Below, in pieces: positions 24,102-32,790 of a stretch of DNA of 64,000 nucleotides. How positions within the stretch are numbered: position 1 is the stretch's first letter; every line of letters begins with the position of its first letter. This DNA comes from an uncultured Prevotellaceae bacterium (GTDB lineage: Bacteria; Bacteroidota; Bacteroidia; Bacteroidales; Bacteroidaceae), in contig CAMJZV010000009.1 of assembly GCA_946410305.1 (NCBI GenBank), positions 1-64,000 of the forward strand, written 5' to 3'. The position numbers were made by a program, and so were the translations under genes. The notes beneath the pieces are model-generated. The model worked only from the letters and a program-made list of their open reading frames with translations, was not told the DNA's origin and made no database searches.

Positions 24102-25607
24102 TTAAATCAGTTTCAGTGTACCCATGAGGTAAACGAGGCCGAAGCCGAGGAGCATGGAAATGATACCCATGATAGCACCTACCTTAGCCATATCGTTCTG
24201 CTTGACATAGCCCGTAGCAAAAGCCAAGGCATTCGGGGGCGTAGAGATGGGCAGAATCATAGCGCTGGAAGCAGCGATAGCCACACCGATGAGGACGGTA
24301 CCCGTACCACCGATAGGATCGAGCTTGTCGCCCATAGCACCGCAGACCACAGCGAGGATAGGCATCAGCAGAGCAGCTGTGGCAGAGTTAGAGATGAAGT
24401 TACTGAGCAGGTAGCAGATTGCACCGCCAAGAAGCAGGATGAGCAGTGGTGAGAACTCGCCGAATGGAATGCTCTCTACGGCATTGGCTGCCAGACCAGA
24501 AGCATTAAGACCATAACCCAGTGCGAAACCACCGGCAACCATCCAGATAACACTCCAGTTAATCTGCTCAAGGTCGCGCTTATTGATGACACCCGTCAGG
24601 GCAAAGATGCAGAACGGTAACATAGCTACCGTATTGGCATTGATACCCGTGAAGCGGTCAGAGAGCCACAGCACAACGGTGAGTATGAAGGTGAAGATAA
24701 CCACCTTAGACTGGAAACCCTTCTGCATGCCGCCATCAATCTTCAGCTCAATTGTCTTCTGACTGAATGGGAAGAACTTCAGCAGCAGGCGCCAGCTGAT
24801 GAACAGCAGCACGATAACGAGTGGGAACATAAACATCATCCACTGACCGAAGCCAAGACCCATGTTCAGGCCCTCAGGATCGTTGAGGTACTTCAGGGCG
24901 ATATTGTTGGGAGGAGTACCGATAGGCGTTCCCATACCACCGAGGTTGGCAGCAACGGGGATAGACATAGCCAAGGCGATACGACCCTTACCCTCTGGGG
25001 GCAGCTGACGGAACACAGGAGTCAGGAAGGTCAGCATCATAGCAGCGGTGGCGGTGTTCGACACAAACATCGAGAACAGACCCGTCACGAGCAGGAAACC
25101 CAACAGCACCATCTCACTCCTTGTACCGAAGGGACGGAGCAACACCTTAGCCAACTGGGCATCGAGACCGGTTTTCGTAGCAGCGATAGCCAACACGAAA
25201 CCACCAATGAACAACATGATAACAGGGTCTGCGAAGCAAGCCATCACTCCCTTGTAAGAGAGCAACTTGCCTACCTCCTCTTCGTTGACCATCGGTGAGA
25301 TACCGCTGTCCGTACAGAACAATAGCATCATGACGATGATAGCAATGGACGTAGCCCATGAGGAGACGATTTCGAGTATCCACATCAGCGTGGCAAAGGC
25401 GAAGATGGCGATGACACGCTGCTGAACGATGGTAAGGTTCTGGATGCCAAACCACTCGGTAGGCATATTCCATAATAATAATGTGACGAGCGCCACCAAG
25501 GCAATCTTGATAACGCGTTTGGTACCATCGGTAGGATGGTATTTACGTTGATGACGCATTGCATGATACGTATCAACGAGATGGAATCCTTTGTAATTAT
25601 TGAACAT
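24102..25607 (-). CDS. DASS (SLC13) family sodium:anion symporter
   Basis: 501 residues, about 11-12 membrane spans. The two SNT-type substrate/sodium motifs of the family are visible: FVSNTATAAMMLTFL with GTPIGTPPNNIALKYL, and ISNSATAALLMPILA with LPISTPPNALAFATGYV. Members import sulfate or C4-dicarboxylates such as succinate with sodium across the inner membrane; substrate not resolvable by eye. Single-gene unit with its own promoter (25635-25642) and terminator. Confidence 0.9.
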   Translation of the reverse strand: MFNNYKGFHLVDTYHAMRHQRKYHPTDGTKRVIKIALVALVTLLLWNMPTEWFGIQNLTIVQQRVIAIFAFATLMWILEIVSSWATSIAIIVMMLLFCTDSGISPMVNEEEVGKLLSYKGVMACFADPVIMLFIGGFVLAIAATKTGLDAQLAKVLLRPFGTRSEMVLLGFLLVTGLFSMFVSNTATAAMMLTFLTPVFRQLPPEGKGRIALAMSIPVAANLGGMGTPIGTPPNNIALKYLNDPEGLNMGLGFGQWMMFMFPLVIVLLFISWRLLLKFFPFSQKTIELKIDGGMQKGFQSKVVIFTFILTVVLWLSDRFTGINANTVAMLPFCIFALTGVINKRDLEQINWSVIWMVAGGFALGYGLNASGLAANAVESIPFGEFSPLLILLLGGAICYLLSNFISNSATAALLMPILAVVCGAMGDKLDPIGGTGTVLIGVAIAASSAMILPISTPPNALAFATGYVKQNDMAKVGAIMGIISMLLGFGLVYLMGTLKLI

Positions 25608-25634
25608 GGTTTGATTATGTTATTTTTTGCGGCA

Positions 25635-25642
25635 CAAAGGTA
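25635..25642 (-). promoter_or_regulatory. -7 element of the symporter gene
   Basis: TACCTTTG on the minus strand, 27 bases upstream of the ATG at 25607. Confidence 0.6.
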
Positions 25643-25708
25643 CAAAAAAGTCAGCGAAGAAAAGCGTAAAAGCAACACGCATTTTTTATATTCGCTGTAT
25701 AATGACAC

Positions 25709-25756
25709 AAAAAAGACACTCCACTCTGCAGAACTTTTACATTTGCAAAGTGGAGT
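25709..25756 (-). terminator. Terminator of the GH43 gene
   Basis: ACTCCACTTTGCA and TGCAGAGTGGAGT pair at 12 of 13 positions (25744-25756 with 25718-25730) and are followed on the minus strand by GTCTTTTTTG. Confidence 0.75.
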
Positions 25757-25784
25757 TGTCAATTAGTTGATAAATTAGTTAGTG

Positions 25785-27389
25785 TTATTCTATTGTAAAG
25801 GAGTCGACGTCAACATAGCCGCCGGTCTTTTGTGTTGCGAAATTGAACAGGGCATATTTTGAACCCATAAAGAAACGTTGCCAGTCGAAGCGCATGCGAT
25901 AGTCGTTACCCATCTTCTGCCAGTTCTCACCGTCGAGGCTGTAATAGAAGGTGGCGATATCGGTACGTGGCACGAAGTTGCCATCGATGCGCAGCCATAT
26001 CTTATTGGTGTTCAAAGGAATGCTCTCGATAATCTTCTCTGTAGCATCCTCCACAACCTTGTCGCGCTGAGAGAGCTTGACAGAGAGCTCAGCAGCACAG
26101 AGTGTCAACTTCTTGCCATCCTTCTTAATCATCAGCGCACCCGTCTCATCGTTGAAAGCGGCAAAACCGGCACGGTCGCCAGCTTTCATGTGCGACAAGC
26201 CGAGGACGACAACGGCACTACACTTCGGACCCTTCATGCGCTGTGTCAGCGTATTGGGAGCAAGATAGAGATTAGGGACAACGCGACTGGTCTTCAGACG
26301 CAGGAATCCGGGACGCTCGGTCAATGACCAAGCAGTATTGACGGGGTTATGGTTCCACTGCCAGTGTAAGCCGAGCTTCTCAGCAGAGAAGTCGTCACTG
26401 CAGATGATTGATTTCTCAGGTTGACCACTGACCAAAGGACGTACCTTGTCAGGGACACGACCCATCTCATCACCTAGCATAGGCCAGCCGTCAATCCAAC
26501 GGACAGGCGACAGCGTCAGTACACGGCCTACACCACCTCGGTCCTGGAACATGATGCCATACCAGTCACCATCGGGTGAATCGACGATGGTACCCTGTGC
26601 CAGATAAGAGAAACCGCCGAAGTCAGACTCCAGAATGGTGGTCTTCTCGTAGGGGCCATGGATATCGTTGGCACGGTAGCAGACCTCACGACGATGACGT
26701 CCCGGCGCATAGACGTGGGAAATCATCAGCAGGTAGTAGCGACCATTATGCTTGATGACACGTGAACCTTCCAACAGACCAGTCTCATCGGCCTCACGCT
26801 GAAAAATCTGCATGTGCGAACCTTCAATGACATCCGAGAGGTCGGGCTTCAGTTCCATCAACTCACCCGTGCCATAGACGACATACACACGGTTGTCGTC
26901 ATCGAAAAACAGCGAACAGTCGTGGAAGTGACGCATACGTGATACCAGCGTCCACTCACCGGCAGGATCCTCAGCACTATAAATATAGGTATCGCCCATA
27001 GCACCACGTTCGTTGGGAGCGAAGAGTACATAGAAGCGACCATTGTGATATTTCAATGAGGTAGCCCACTGACCACGACCATAGACGGTACCTTCCTGCA
27101 GGTCGTACTTGGGCGAGTCGGTGAGACGGTCGTAGACATAACCTATTGTCTCCCAGTTCTTCAGGTCTTTGGAGCGCATGATGGGCGCACCAGGCATCAG
27201 GTGCATGGTGGTGCTCACCAAATAATAGGTATCGCCTACGCGTATAATATCGGGATCAGGGACATCAGCCCATAGCATCGGATTCTCTACAAAAACGCCG
27301 TTAGAGCTGCTGGAACGCTTTCCAGCAGCATCTACGGTTACAAAACAAACTACTAATGATAATATTACTACTAAAACAAATCTTTTCAT
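25785..27389 (-). CDS. GH43 family beta-xylosidase/arabinofuranosidase, exported
   Basis: 534 residues with signal peptide (MKRFVLVVILSLVVCFVTVDA). Residues ~30-330 form the five-bladed propeller with the GH43 acid triad: VPDPDIIRVGDTYY (base Asp), HDCSLFFDDDNRVYVVYG (pKa-tuning Asp) and TGLLEGSRVIKHNGRYYL (acid Glu). Residues ~340-534 are a beta-sandwich (GFAAFNDETGALMIKKDGKK, ATFYYSLDGENWQKMG) as in GH43 subfamily 12-type enzymes. It probably trims xylose or arabinose from xylan fragments. It has its own promoter, downstream of the GH97 gene. Confidence 0.87.
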   Translation of the reverse strand: MKRFVLVVILSLVVCFVTVDAAGKRSSSSNGVFVENPMLWADVPDPDIIRVGDTYYLVSTTMHLMPGAPIMRSKDLKNWETIGYVYDRLTDSPKYDLQEGTVYGRGQWATSLKYHNGRFYVLFAPNERGAMGDTYIYSAEDPAGEWTLVSRMRHFHDCSLFFDDDNRVYVVYGTGELMELKPDLSDVIEGSHMQIFQREADETGLLEGSRVIKHNGRYYLLMISHVYAPGRHRREVCYRANDIHGPYEKTTILESDFGGFSYLAQGTIVDSPDGDWYGIMFQDRGGVGRVLTLSPVRWIDGWPMLGDEMGRVPDKVRPLVSGQPEKSIICSDDFSAEKLGLHWQWNHNPVNTAWSLTERPGFLRLKTSRVVPNLYLAPNTLTQRMKGPKCSAVVVLGLSHMKAGDRAGFAAFNDETGALMIKKDGKKLTLCAAELSVKLSQRDKVVEDATEKIIESIPLNTNKIWLRIDGNFVPRTDIATFYYSLDGENWQKMGNDYRMRFDWQRFFMGSKYALFNFATQKTGGYVDVDSFTIE

Positions 27390-27454
27390 CTTAAAACAAA
27401 ACGGTTGTAGTTTCTCTGACCTAACGTACAGAGGGTGGTGTTGTATTCCGAGTG

Positions 27455-27462
27455 CAAAGATA
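27455..27462 (-). promoter_or_regulatory. -7 element of the GH43 gene
   Basis: TATCTTTG on the minus strand, 65 bases before the ATG at 27389. Confidence 0.55.
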
Positions 27463-27496
27463 TAAACTTTTTTGATAACACTGTTTCTTTATTGTT

Positions 27497-29329
27497 TCAT
27501 CTATTTTCCCAAATGTAACAAAATCCTCCACGAGGCTGAAAAACAATACTTTTTGGTGTTTTTTTCTGTTTTTCTATATGCCAAGTTCGGTCTTTTCCTG
27601 GTTCGTCAGTAAATAACGTCACTTTTTTCCCCTGAAAGTTAAGTGGCACTTCTTTGACGGCATCAGTTCCATTTATTCCTGCAAGATACCACTTGTTGCC
27701 ACTGCGTCGTGCTATGATAACATACTCTCCAGGATACCCATCAATGAAATGTGTCTCGTCCCAAGCTGCTGGCAGTGATGACAGGAAGTCTCTTACCTCC
27801 TGAGGCTGAGCAAGATAACTCTCCGGACGGTCTGCCAAGTGCTGCAAACCACTCTCAAAGAGGACTGTCAGTGCCAATTCATGACCGTGAGTCGTAATAT
27901 GTGGATGCTGCGAGTCGCTAAAAGTACAGGGAGTATAGTCCATCGGACCAATAACATTACGGGTAAAAGGCAATGTAGCATTATGGCAGGCAGCCTTATC
28001 AGTAAAGGTCGATACATTGTTATACCACTCAGCACCATAGACGCCCTCCGTACTCATTAGGTTTGGCCACGTACGCTGCCACCCACGCGGTATTGTAGCA
28101 CCATGAAAGTTGACAAGCAGATGATGGCGAGCAGCACTCTCCAACAAGTCGAGCTGAAAATCCATATTACGCTGATTATCACCAGAGAAGAAGTCAATCT
28201 TTACACCAGCGACACCAATCTTTTCGCACCACGCAAACTCTTTCTCTCGATCTTCAGGTTTGTTTAAACGGAACTTCGGAGTAGGAGCACCATCAACCCA
28301 TCCTATCGACGAATTGTACCAAATGAGGGGCTTGACACCCTTTGATTTGGCATAGGCTACAGCATCCTCAATGGTTTTTCCTTCGTTAGAAGCTAATTTA
28401 TCCATATCATCCCACTCCGCATCAATAAGTACATAGGGGAGATGGAGTGTCTGAGCCATGTCAACATATTTCTTGATAATACTATAGTCGTTGGAACCAT
28501 GATTATACGCCCAATATATCCATGACACCACACCAGGCTCTATCCAGTTCGTGTCAGCAATCTTATTAGGAACACAGACATCGGTAACCAGTGTCGATTC
28601 GACGATATCCTTCAACGTACCTATGATAACGACGCGCCAAGGGGAAGCCTCTCCCCCTGCCCTCTCCAAAGAGAGAGGGGGCTCTTGCTGGTCGGGGACT
28701 ACGCGGAATAGCTCCCCGTCATTATACAAACACGACGCACTCTGTCCGTGCTCGATATTTGCCTCAGAGATTAACACATAGACTGCCTCTTCCCCCTTCC
28801 TTTTGGAGGGGGATAGGGGGAGGCTCTCCAATAGCGCAGGATATCCCCAACGGTTATTCCAACCTTCGGCTGACTTTGAGATACCACTATACGAGGGTAC
28901 GGGAGCAACCTTATAAGTTGTAGACAATGGGAAGAATCCTTCATAAGAGTCGCACCACTGTTGCATCCAGCGACGTGTTCCTTCTGGTATACGGTAGGTC
29001 GTAGCAGAAGGCGAAGCACTACGAAAGGCGATGCCATCGTTATAAATACGCAGCGACACATGTCCGCAACGATACTCATTAGCCTCATTCTCGCAATGAC
29101 TACGTTTACCCGTCAACATTTGGTAATCATCCTTTATAGTGCCAAGTTCCTTAACGGAAGCATCCAAATGGCTCTCTGTAATTTCTAGCACTTGCTGCTG
29201 TTGATATAATACCTTCAGCATCTGTCCTTCAACTGTCACCGATAGTTTTCCATTCGGTGAAGTCATCTTGGTAGCCATTGCACTTACTCCTAACAACAGG
29301 AGTAACGAGGTTAGCATTCGTCTTATCAT
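27497..29329 (-). CDS. GH97 glycoside hydrolase (retaining-type signature), exported
   Basis: 610 residues with signal peptide. Order: N-terminal beta-sandwich, (beta/alpha)8 barrel, C-terminal beta domain. Barrel motifs EPGVVSWIYWAYNHGSNDYSIIKKYVDMA, GVKIDFFSGDNQRNMDFQLDLLESAA and VNFHGATIPRGWQRTWPNLMSTEGVYGAEW identify GH97. HGA rather than HEP, and the Asp in KIDFF, suggest the retaining alpha-galactosidase-like branch, not SusB-like inverting glucosidase. Two in-frame copies of a GC-rich palindromic element (28647-28684, 28785-28826) add LPLSPSKRKGEEA and PPLSLERAGGEA at surface positions. It starts four bases after the PD40 lipoprotein gene, so is its operon partner. Confidence 0.9.
   Translation of the reverse strand: MIRRMLTSLLLLLGVSAMATKMTSPNGKLSVTVEGQMLKVLYQQQQVLEITESHLDASVKELGTIKDDYQMLTGKRSHCENEANEYRCGHVSLRIYNDGIAFRSASPSATTYRIPEGTRRWMQQWCDSYEGFFPLSTTYKVAPVPSYSGISKSAEGWNNRWGYPALLESLPLSPSKRKGEEAVYVLISEANIEHGQSASCLYNDGELFRVVPDQQEPPLSLERAGGEASPWRVVIIGTLKDIVESTLVTDVCVPNKIADTNWIEPGVVSWIYWAYNHGSNDYSIIKKYVDMAQTLHLPYVLIDAEWDDMDKLASNEGKTIEDAVAYAKSKGVKPLIWYNSSIGWVDGAPTPKFRLNKPEDREKEFAWCEKIGVAGVKIDFFSGDNQRNMDFQLDLLESAARHHLLVNFHGATIPRGWQRTWPNLMSTEGVYGAEWYNNVSTFTDKAACHNATLPFTRNVIGPMDYTPCTFSDSQHPHITTHGHELALTVLFESGLQHLADRPESYLAQPQEVRDFLSSLPAAWDETHFIDGYPGEYVIIARRSGNKWYLAGINGTDAVKEVPLNFQGKKVTLFTDEPGKDRTWHIEKQKKTPKSIVFQPRGGFCYIWENR
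28647..28684 (-). repeat. GC-rich palindromic mini-element in frame in GH97 (copy A)
   Basis: A pyrimidine-rich then purine-rich inverted repeat (GCCTCTCCCCC ... GAGGGGGCTC on the plus strand) read as PPLSLERAGGEA in the enzyme. Related to copies at 28785, 41122, 63763 and 63875. Confidence 0.75.
28785..28826 (-). repeat. GC-rich palindromic mini-element in frame in GH97 (copy B)
   Basis: Same family in the opposite orientation to copy A, read as LPLSPSKRKGEEA. Its minus-strand sequence nearly equals that of the GH31 copy at 63875. Confidence 0.75.
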
Positions 29330-29333
29330 CTTA

Positions 29334-30842
29334 TTATTTTTTGTTTAGTTTCCGTACATATTTTACAGGTTCTCCCTCACCTTTCAGCACATCGGCAAAG
29401 TCTTGTGGTTTGATGGTGACAGGACCACGCATAAACTCCGGTATATTATAGCACTTCATAAACTGGCGATGATAGTCAGGATCGGCACTCGGCAGTTCGA
29501 AAGGTTTGGTACCATGCCCGTCTTTATCAATATGAGTAAAGAAGGGACGAGTATAGGTTCCGTCATCACGACGACTGCTGAAGACTACCCATTTGCCATT
29601 GCTTGACCAGGAGTGATAACTCTCCGTATCTGGTGAGTTAATCTCTTCTGCAGGTCGTGTCTCACCCGTTTGAAAATCTATCATCCAAAGGTCAGCATCA
29701 TGATGCCATATATGGAACACGCCATATTCCGCAAGGGCAAATATCAGGAAGCGGCCGTCAGGGGAGATACGTGGAAGAGTGGCACTCTTGTTAAGACTGT
29801 CTGCAGAAAAAACGAGTTCACGAGGACCAAAATCCATCGTTTCAGGATCGAAGCTCTTTTTGTAGATATTGTATTTTAGTTCTTTGGAGCGCATAATAAC
29901 CTCTGAAACCAATGACATCGTCGTGTCCTTTCGTTCAAAATGAGCACTACAGTAGTAAAGTGTCTTTCCATCGGGAGCCCAAGCGGGGAAAACCTCTAAT
30001 TCGGTTGTATCATTCTCTAGATTTGTCACCTCTCCCCTATCCACATCATAAGCAATGAGGTCACTCTGCGAATCAAAGACCTCAATCTTGTTATGATCGA
30101 CAGTATGAAAAACCTGAGCAGTTTTATTAGTAGAATAGACTATCAGATTCAGCCAAGGATGCCAGGCGGGATAGACACCAGCAGAGAGAATGGAGTCATT
30201 TTTCATGTTCACCTTCTTCATTTTTCCATCATAGGCAACAACGGTACCTCCATTATTCTGACGTGCGTGGAACTGCATACGTTTGGGATTGTACTGCTGA
30301 TAGTGATGGCAATTAATACATTGACCATCTTTCTCAAAACTACACAGCACATTATCATAAATAACGCTCTCATCATAGTTTTCCAAACAACGCTGATTGA
30401 TGGTCAAAGCTTCATAACTGACAAAGGACGGAAAGATGAGGCGATAACTAAGGTAGCTGTCGATACTGTCAGGTGATACAAAAATACTGAAGGGTTTATA
30501 GTGAGTCCATTGGTCGCCTTTACGAGCATAGACATCAACGGAGATTGCACCACCTTTAGCCTGTTCTGTGAGTGCGTGCCAATCATCGATTTCTGGTTGT
30601 ACCTTGTCGACAAATACAATCTCCTTATTGTCAACAGCATAACGAGCAATCATCTCATCAGCAGGCTCATCAAGTTGAAAAGTGAGCGGTGCAATATTAA
30701 TAGGAACGGTGACGTCAGTATAATCGGGATATATCTTAGGCAGATTAGGGGAATCGGTAAAGACCTCTGGCACGGAAGGACTCGAACAGCCCATCAATGC
30801 CAAGCAAAAAACGATATATGTTAACTTAATGTTTTTCATCAC
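29334..30842 (-). CDS. PD40 beta-propeller lipoprotein with a CxxCH motif
   Basis: 502 residues, lipoprotein signal (MKNIKLTYIVFCLALMGCSS). From about residue 215 it has TolB/PD40-type propeller repeats (VYPAWHPWLNLIVYST, VFPAWAPDGKTLYYCS, LPRISPDGRFLIFAL, SYHSWSSNGKWVVFSSRRDDG). Before them, near residue 170, lies GQCINCHHYQ, a single CxxCH of the kind that binds c-type haem. Similar Bacteroidota proteins have been loosely named cytochrome-c-related. Whether haem is attached is unknown. It lies 12 bases after the DUF6057-like gene and four before GH97. Confidence 0.72.
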   Translation of the reverse strand: MMKNIKLTYIVFCLALMGCSSPSVPEVFTDSPNLPKIYPDYTDVTVPINIAPLTFQLDEPADEMIARYAVDNKEIVFVDKVQPEIDDWHALTEQAKGGAISVDVYARKGDQWTHYKPFSIFVSPDSIDSYLSYRLIFPSFVSYEALTINQRCLENYDESVIYDNVLCSFEKDGQCINCHHYQQYNPKRMQFHARQNNGGTVVAYDGKMKKVNMKNDSILSAGVYPAWHPWLNLIVYSTNKTAQVFHTVDHNKIEVFDSQSDLIAYDVDRGEVTNLENDTTELEVFPAWAPDGKTLYYCSAHFERKDTTMSLVSEVIMRSKELKYNIYKKSFDPETMDFGPRELVFSADSLNKSATLPRISPDGRFLIFALAEYGVFHIWHHDADLWMIDFQTGETRPAEEINSPDTESYHSWSSNGKWVVFSSRRDDGTYTRPFFTHIDKDGHGTKPFELPSADPDYHRQFMKCYNIPEFMRGPVTIKPQDFADVLKGEGEPVKYVRKLNKK

Positions 30843-30854
30843 TCATCACAGCTT

Positions 30855-32687
30855 TTAGTATTCCGGTAAATTACTCATCGTATAGTAATCATAATAGTAA
30901 GTATCTCCAAAGAATGGGTAGAGTTCCTTACGAGCAATCTCCACATCCAGACCATCATAGTTTGACAAGGATGTGGCAAAACGCTCAAAGGAGTCCTTGA
31001 TAATAGCATCGAAAGGCAACCTCGAAACATCCGTTCTATCGTCTTCCATACTATACAGATAGGCTGCTTCCTGATAATAGCGTGGCATAGGACCTTGGGG
31101 ATGCAATTTAATATAATCGTTAAATCGTTGCCAAAACTGTTTGATATCTTTAGTCCAAAGAGTTGCCAATAGACATTGTTCCTGGAAGATGGGGTCGTCA
31201 GCATATGTGCTTCTCGCTAACTGTTTCATCAGAAAACTCTCCGTATAACCCTGGTCACCGCTGAGCACATTCTTGTAATGGAGCATATGAGTAATGGGCT
31301 CCCGCTCAGTATCTTTGGCGATAAGGTCAGGGTGACCTAAGAGAGTTCCTGCCTGTTCAGCCCAATCACGATAGAATATGGTCTGTTTCAAAATGCCAAG
31401 ATACTTTCTTGCAAGAGGCTGGTCATTTTCGAGAAGGGCACAGTTTACCAACAACTGATAGTCCTCTGTACGGAATCCAAATTCCACGCCCATCTCCATA
31501 CACAGACGGTTGCAGTAGTTCAGCATGCCATACTGATAGTATATCAATGGTCCTGCCACCAGCATCAGTCGCATTACGAAAGGGGCAGCATACTCCTTGG
31601 ATCCATTTTTATAGAGGAACATTTCGTTTCCTTGCCTGCCCAGACGACTCAATGCAAGATTCCGCATCATCACGATAGCTCGTGTAGGTTCATCTTTCTG
31701 GGTTACAGCTTCTTCCAAAACACCTGTCCAGTCACATTTCGAGATACGATGCTGCATAGCCAATTCGCGGTGAAAATTCTCATCTTTCATCCAGAATTGA
31801 TAGACACCAGCCACCACTAGAACAGCTATAACACCTTGACACAACAGATAATATAATTTCTTCATAGGCTTGACCGACTGACGGTCAGGACGGTAGGTCA
31901 CAGCCAGAATCACGAAGAAGAGGGCCAACAGATAGTAGGGAATATAATAAGCTGGGTATTCCTCAGTAATATAAAATAACGGTAATTCTGCCCAAAAGAT
32001 ATTCGCTAGATTAATCTGGTAATAGATATAACGATAGCAGAATAAAGGTACAGCAATGATACTTAGGACAGCCACAACACTAAGAATGACAGCCACAGTA
32101 CGAGTAGAAGATAATCTCCAAGACCAGACACCCATCAACAGAGCAGCCGCCAGTCCGTAGATTCCCAATAGTGGATAACCCAGGGCACAGACAACAAAAA
32201 TATACGTTGCACGGTATAAATATTTGTCAGGAAGACATCTAAAGACCCACAACAAAGCTACAACAGCTGTAGTACCAATAGTAGATATAAAGAAATGTCC
32301 GCGTAGCTTCAGCATATAGATCCAATAACCCATGTCCATATTCGTCAGCAACAAAAGGGCTACGGGTATGAGCATCAGTATCGCCCAGCGATTAGTAATG
32401 CGGAAAGTTCGCTTGATGAGCCACATGAGTAGCCACCACCAACCACACAACATCAACACGCCCAACCACGGTAGATATAGAAACTGCGTAAAAAAAGTTC
32501 CTAACCATGTGAGCATACCACCTGGTACGACCAACTGTTCTTTGAAGAACAGCAGAGAACAGAGGAAGAGATTCTTCTCCTGCACCTTCCATAACAAGTG
32601 AGGTTCATAAGTCAGCAGTACAATGGCTACTGCCAAAAGAGCCACTAGCCAAAGGACAATATAGATGTTCGATTTCAGGTATTTCAT
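30855..32687 (-). CDS. DUF6057-like multi-span membrane protein
   Basis: 610 residues from ATG 32687 (MKYLKSNIYIVLWL); the frame opens at 32759, but that lies upstream of the promoter. The first ~300 residues contain about eight to nine hydrophobic spans (for example WLVALLAVAIVLLTY, WWLLMWLIKRTF, WAILMLIPVALLLL); the rest is a soluble helical region possibly TPR-like (NCALLENDQPLARKYLGILKQ). It resembles DUF6057 proteins of Bacteroides; function unknown. First gene of an operon with the PD40 lipoprotein and GH97. Confidence 0.68.
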   Translation of the reverse strand: MKYLKSNIYIVLWLVALLAVAIVLLTYEPHLLWKVQEKNLFLCSLLFFKEQLVVPGGMLTWLGTFFTQFLYLPWLGVLMLCGWWWLLMWLIKRTFRITNRWAILMLIPVALLLLTNMDMGYWIYMLKLRGHFFISTIGTTAVVALLWVFRCLPDKYLYRATYIFVVCALGYPLLGIYGLAAALLMGVWSWRLSSTRTVAVILSVVAVLSIIAVPLFCYRYIYYQINLANIFWAELPLFYITEEYPAYYIPYYLLALFFVILAVTYRPDRQSVKPMKKLYYLLCQGVIAVLVVAGVYQFWMKDENFHRELAMQHRISKCDWTGVLEEAVTQKDEPTRAIVMMRNLALSRLGRQGNEMFLYKNGSKEYAAPFVMRLMLVAGPLIYYQYGMLNYCNRLCMEMGVEFGFRTEDYQLLVNCALLENDQPLARKYLGILKQTIFYRDWAEQAGTLLGHPDLIAKDTEREPITHMLHYKNVLSGDQGYTESFLMKQLARSTYADDPIFQEQCLLATLWTKDIKQFWQRFNDYIKLHPQGPMPRYYQEAAYLYSMEDDRTDVSRLPFDAIIKDSFERFATSLSNYDGLDVEIARKELYPFFGDTYYYDYYTMSNLPEY

Positions 32688-32721
32688 AAAAGTCATTTGT
32701 AGTATGTAATATTTCAGGGTA

Positions 32722-32768
32722 CAAAGGTATAAAAAAAACGTGAGACTCAGCCATAGCATTGTCTCACG
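32722..32768 (-). terminator. Fused terminator-promoter between the OMP gene and DUF6057 gene
   Basis: CGTGAGAC and GTCTCACG (32761-32768 / 32739-32746) form the hairpin, followed by eight Ts (32731-32738) and at once by TACCTTTG (32722-32729). Confidence 0.8.
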
Positions 32769-32790
32769 GAGTTTTCCTCATGTATCATTT

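Noticed and set aside
28647..28826. CRISPR-like reading of the paired GC-rich repeats
   Set aside because: Only two copies per site, in inverted orientation, inside coding sequence; no array or cas genes.
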